Below are positions 13,197 through 13,980 of a stretch of 13,980 nt of DNA, in pieces (the stretch's first letter is position 1; each line of letters begins with the position of its first letter). Where the stretch lies: contig DBWZ01000036.1 of NCBI GenBank assembly GCA_002309345.1, forward strand, positions 5,984 to 19,963, read 5' to 3'. Position numbers and translations under genes: made by a program. The stretch comes from Pseudobutyrivibrio sp. UBA1225. GTDB taxonomy: Bacteria > Bacillota > Clostridia > Lachnospirales > Lachnospiraceae. Below the pieces are notes generated by a model, which searched no databases, had not been told where the DNA came from, and was given only the letters and a program-made list of their open reading frames with translations.

Positions 13197-13275
13197 GTGG
13201 TTAGGAGTTTCCTATCCGCACCCTTATTAATTATTTATACTCCCCTCAAAAAGACCGATTCTTTCGGTCTTTTTT
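13197..13275 (+). ncRNA. Candidate trans-acting small RNA with C-rich linker
   Basis: A strong promoter and a strong terminator bracket about 79 nt with no open frame. Predicted structure: a 5' hairpin with 10-nt arms (GUGGUUAGGA against UCCUAUCCGC, one U-U mismatch and one U-G pair, GUU loop, 13197-13219); an unpaired AU-rich linker (13220-13247) carrying ACCCUU and CUCCCCUC; and the terminator hairpin. C-rich unpaired motifs of this kind are used by Firmicute small RNAs such as RsaE/RoxS to bind G-rich ribosome binding sites, so a translational regulator is plausible. No sequence family is recognised. It could alternatively be the remnant leader of a lost gene; the next gene on the right runs in the opposite direction. 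Confidence 0.65.
13248..13275 (+). terminator. Rho-independent terminator of the small RNA (possibly bidirectional)
   Basis: AAAAAGACCGA pairs perfectly with TCGGTCTTTTT (11 bp) around TTCTT, ending in six T residues (13270-13275). In the minus direction it also ends in five T residues and could act as a back-up terminator for the cheY-like gene. Confidence 0.92.
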
Positions 13276-13355
13276 CTTTGTCTCCGAGCAATTTTTAATA
13301 AGCTTAAAATAGCAATTATTTACAGAGTTTCCAAAATCGCAAAAAAATGCCAAAC

Positions 13356-13380
13356 AAAAAGGACTGATTTACAGTCCTTT
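13356..13380 (-). terminator. Terminator of the cheY-like gene
   Basis: In the minus-strand sense AAAGGACTG pairs with CAGTCCTTT (9 bp, TAAAT loop) and continues as TTGTTTGG. The T-tract is short and partly within the stem, so termination may be incomplete; the hairpin at 13248-13275 lies further along. It sits 16 nt after the stop codon. Confidence 0.75.
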
Positions 13381-13396
13381 AGCCTACTATATTCAG

Positions 13397-13783
13397 TTAT
13401 TCCTTAAAATGAGCTAACGCTTCAGCAAATCTAACTTCATCAAAAGGCTTGATAACAAAATCCTTTGCCCCCGCCTCTATAGCTTCAATAACGTAACACT
13501 TTTGTCCCATTGCACTTACAACAAGAATCTTGGCGTCGGGATCAATCTCTTTGATCTTCTTGATAGCATCAATACCGTTAGAGCTTCTTCCGATCGTATG
13601 TCCATCCACCGTCATAGTGATATCCATTGTAACTATATCAGGCTTGTACTCTTTGTACTTGCTAACCGCACTATCGCTGCAATCAGCTTCAGCAACAACA
13701 GTACAACCGTTTCTTTCTACCTCACCCCTGACGACAGCTCGCATGAACTTTGAATCGTCAACTACTAATACCGTCTTTCCCAA
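13397..13783 (-). CDS. cheY: CheY-like stand-alone response regulator receiver
   Basis: This 128-residue single-domain receiver has the acidic pair D9/D10, phospho-acceptor D54 (DIVTMDITM), the switch residue S90 (VVSAM) and K112 (IKPF), so it should be phosphorylated. It has no output domain, consistent with CheY, the messenger from CheA to the flagellar motor or other partners. Firmicute CheY normally reads D-I-T-M-P-E-M-D-G-I after the acceptor; here D54 is followed by ITMTVDGHTIGRSSNGI, about eight extra residues with the conserved proline missing, which also explains the excess over the usual 120 residues. The start is TTG at 13783, set by AGGAGG 6 nt upstream. The gene has its own promoter and terminator. 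A chemoreceptor lies 8.5 kb away, but no other che genes are in the window. Confidence 0.88.
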   Translation of the reverse strand: MGKTVLVVDDSKFMRAVVRGEVERNGCTVVAEADCSDSAVSKYKEYKPDIVTMDITMTVDGHTIGRSSNGIDAIKKIKEIDPDAKILVVSAMGQKCYVIEAIEAGAKDFVIKPFDEVRFAEALAHFKE

Positions 13784-13838
13784 GAGAATCCTCCTTTTAC
13801 ACCAAAATGCAAAGAAATCAATCTGGAAGTGTGCCTTT

Positions 13839-13847
13839 ATTATAACA
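13839..13847 (-). promoter_or_regulatory. Extended -10 promoter of the cheY-like gene
   Basis: In the minus-strand sense TGT directly precedes the consensus TATAAT (13839-13844); no good -35 lies 16-18 nt upstream. Transcription would start near 13832, giving a leader of about 48 nt with the AGGAGG site. The form is the same as for the mcp promoter at 4867. Confidence 0.6.
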
Positions 13848-13905
13848 CATTCTCTCAGGAACTAATTATGAATTAATTGTTAAAGTTACTTGTACTGTGC
13901 ATGAA

Positions 13906-13950
13906 CCCGCCCCCCGCCCGCCCAGGCTCAGCCCACCTAGGGGCTTGGTT
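13906..13950 (-). other. G-rich tract with quadruplex potential upstream of cheY
   Basis: On the minus strand 13906-13923 reads as G-runs of 3, 3, 6 and 3 separated by single C residues, which fits the intramolecular G-quadruplex pattern. It is followed on the plus strand by AGCCC and GGGCT arms (13930-13945) around ACCTAG. It is embedded in AT-rich DNA about 60 bp upstream of the cheY -10. It may belong to the terminator region of a gene beyond the window. Nothing else is seen from 13951 to the end. Confidence 0.45.
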
Positions 13951-13980
13951 ACAATTGAGCTAAGATTATAGATTTTCTTA

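Noticed and set aside
13190..13223. tRNA or SRP RNA in the folded region after the promoter
   Set aside because: There is no T-loop, anticodon arm or CCA-type acceptor, and no GGAAGGAAGCA-type SRP signature; the transcript is too short for 6S RNA.

Overview
The window looks like chromosomal core DNA of a low-GC, motile, strictly anaerobic Firmicute. The best guess is the Lachnospiraceae (Butyrivibrio/Pseudobutyrivibrio/Roseburia-like). The reasons are the AT-rich intergenic DNA with sigma-A-type promoters and purine-rich ribosome binding sites, use of TTG starts, a DUF4317 protein, a YerC-type TrpR relative, a RACo-like ASKHA/ferredoxin protein and a short Firmicute CheY. The genus is an inference. 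There is no rRNA, tRNA, IS element, prophage or CRISPR array.

Layout. All genes except one run on the minus strand. Reading in the direction of transcription from the right edge: a CheY-like receiver gene with an unusual loop insertion (13397-13783); an intergenic region holding a plus-strand candidate small RNA with its own promoter and terminator (13161-13275); a tight six-gene block (12972 down to 6329) coding for a THUMP/UPF0020 rRNA methyltransferase, a secreted papain-like protease, a membrane-anchored cell-wall amidase, an RdgB/HAM1 nucleotide-pool phosphatase, a YfcE-like phosphoesterase and a RACo-like iron-sulfur ASKHA protein; then, convergent to this block, the single plus-strand gene, a DUF4317 protein (5056-6279). 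Divergent from the DUF4317 gene is a six-TM chemoreceptor gene (3353-4822), followed after 1 nt by asparaginyl-tRNA synthetase (asnS), then asparagine synthetase A (asnA) with its own promoter, then a YerC-like repressor.

How they fit. asnA makes asparagine from aspartate and ammonia and asnS charges it onto tRNA, so these two form an asparagine supply unit. The chemoreceptor sits in the asnS transcript, which is unusual. The protease and amidase are both exported or membrane-anchored and likely act at the cell envelope. RdgB, YfcE and the RNA methyltransferase are housekeeping enzymes in the same probable operon; overlaps of 20 and 11 nt and an abutting stop/start point to translational coupling.

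The most noteworthy items are the roughly 79-nt candidate small RNA with a C-rich unpaired linker; two copies of a 58-bp hairpin-rich repeat, each lying just beyond a minus-strand terminator; the CheY protein with extra residues next to its phospho-acceptor; palindromes overlapping or flanking the asnA, yerC and mcp promoters; and two C/G-rich islands in otherwise AT-rich spacers, one with G-quadruplex potential. Several start codons were moved from the longest open frame on the basis of promoters, ribosome binding sites and family N-termini.
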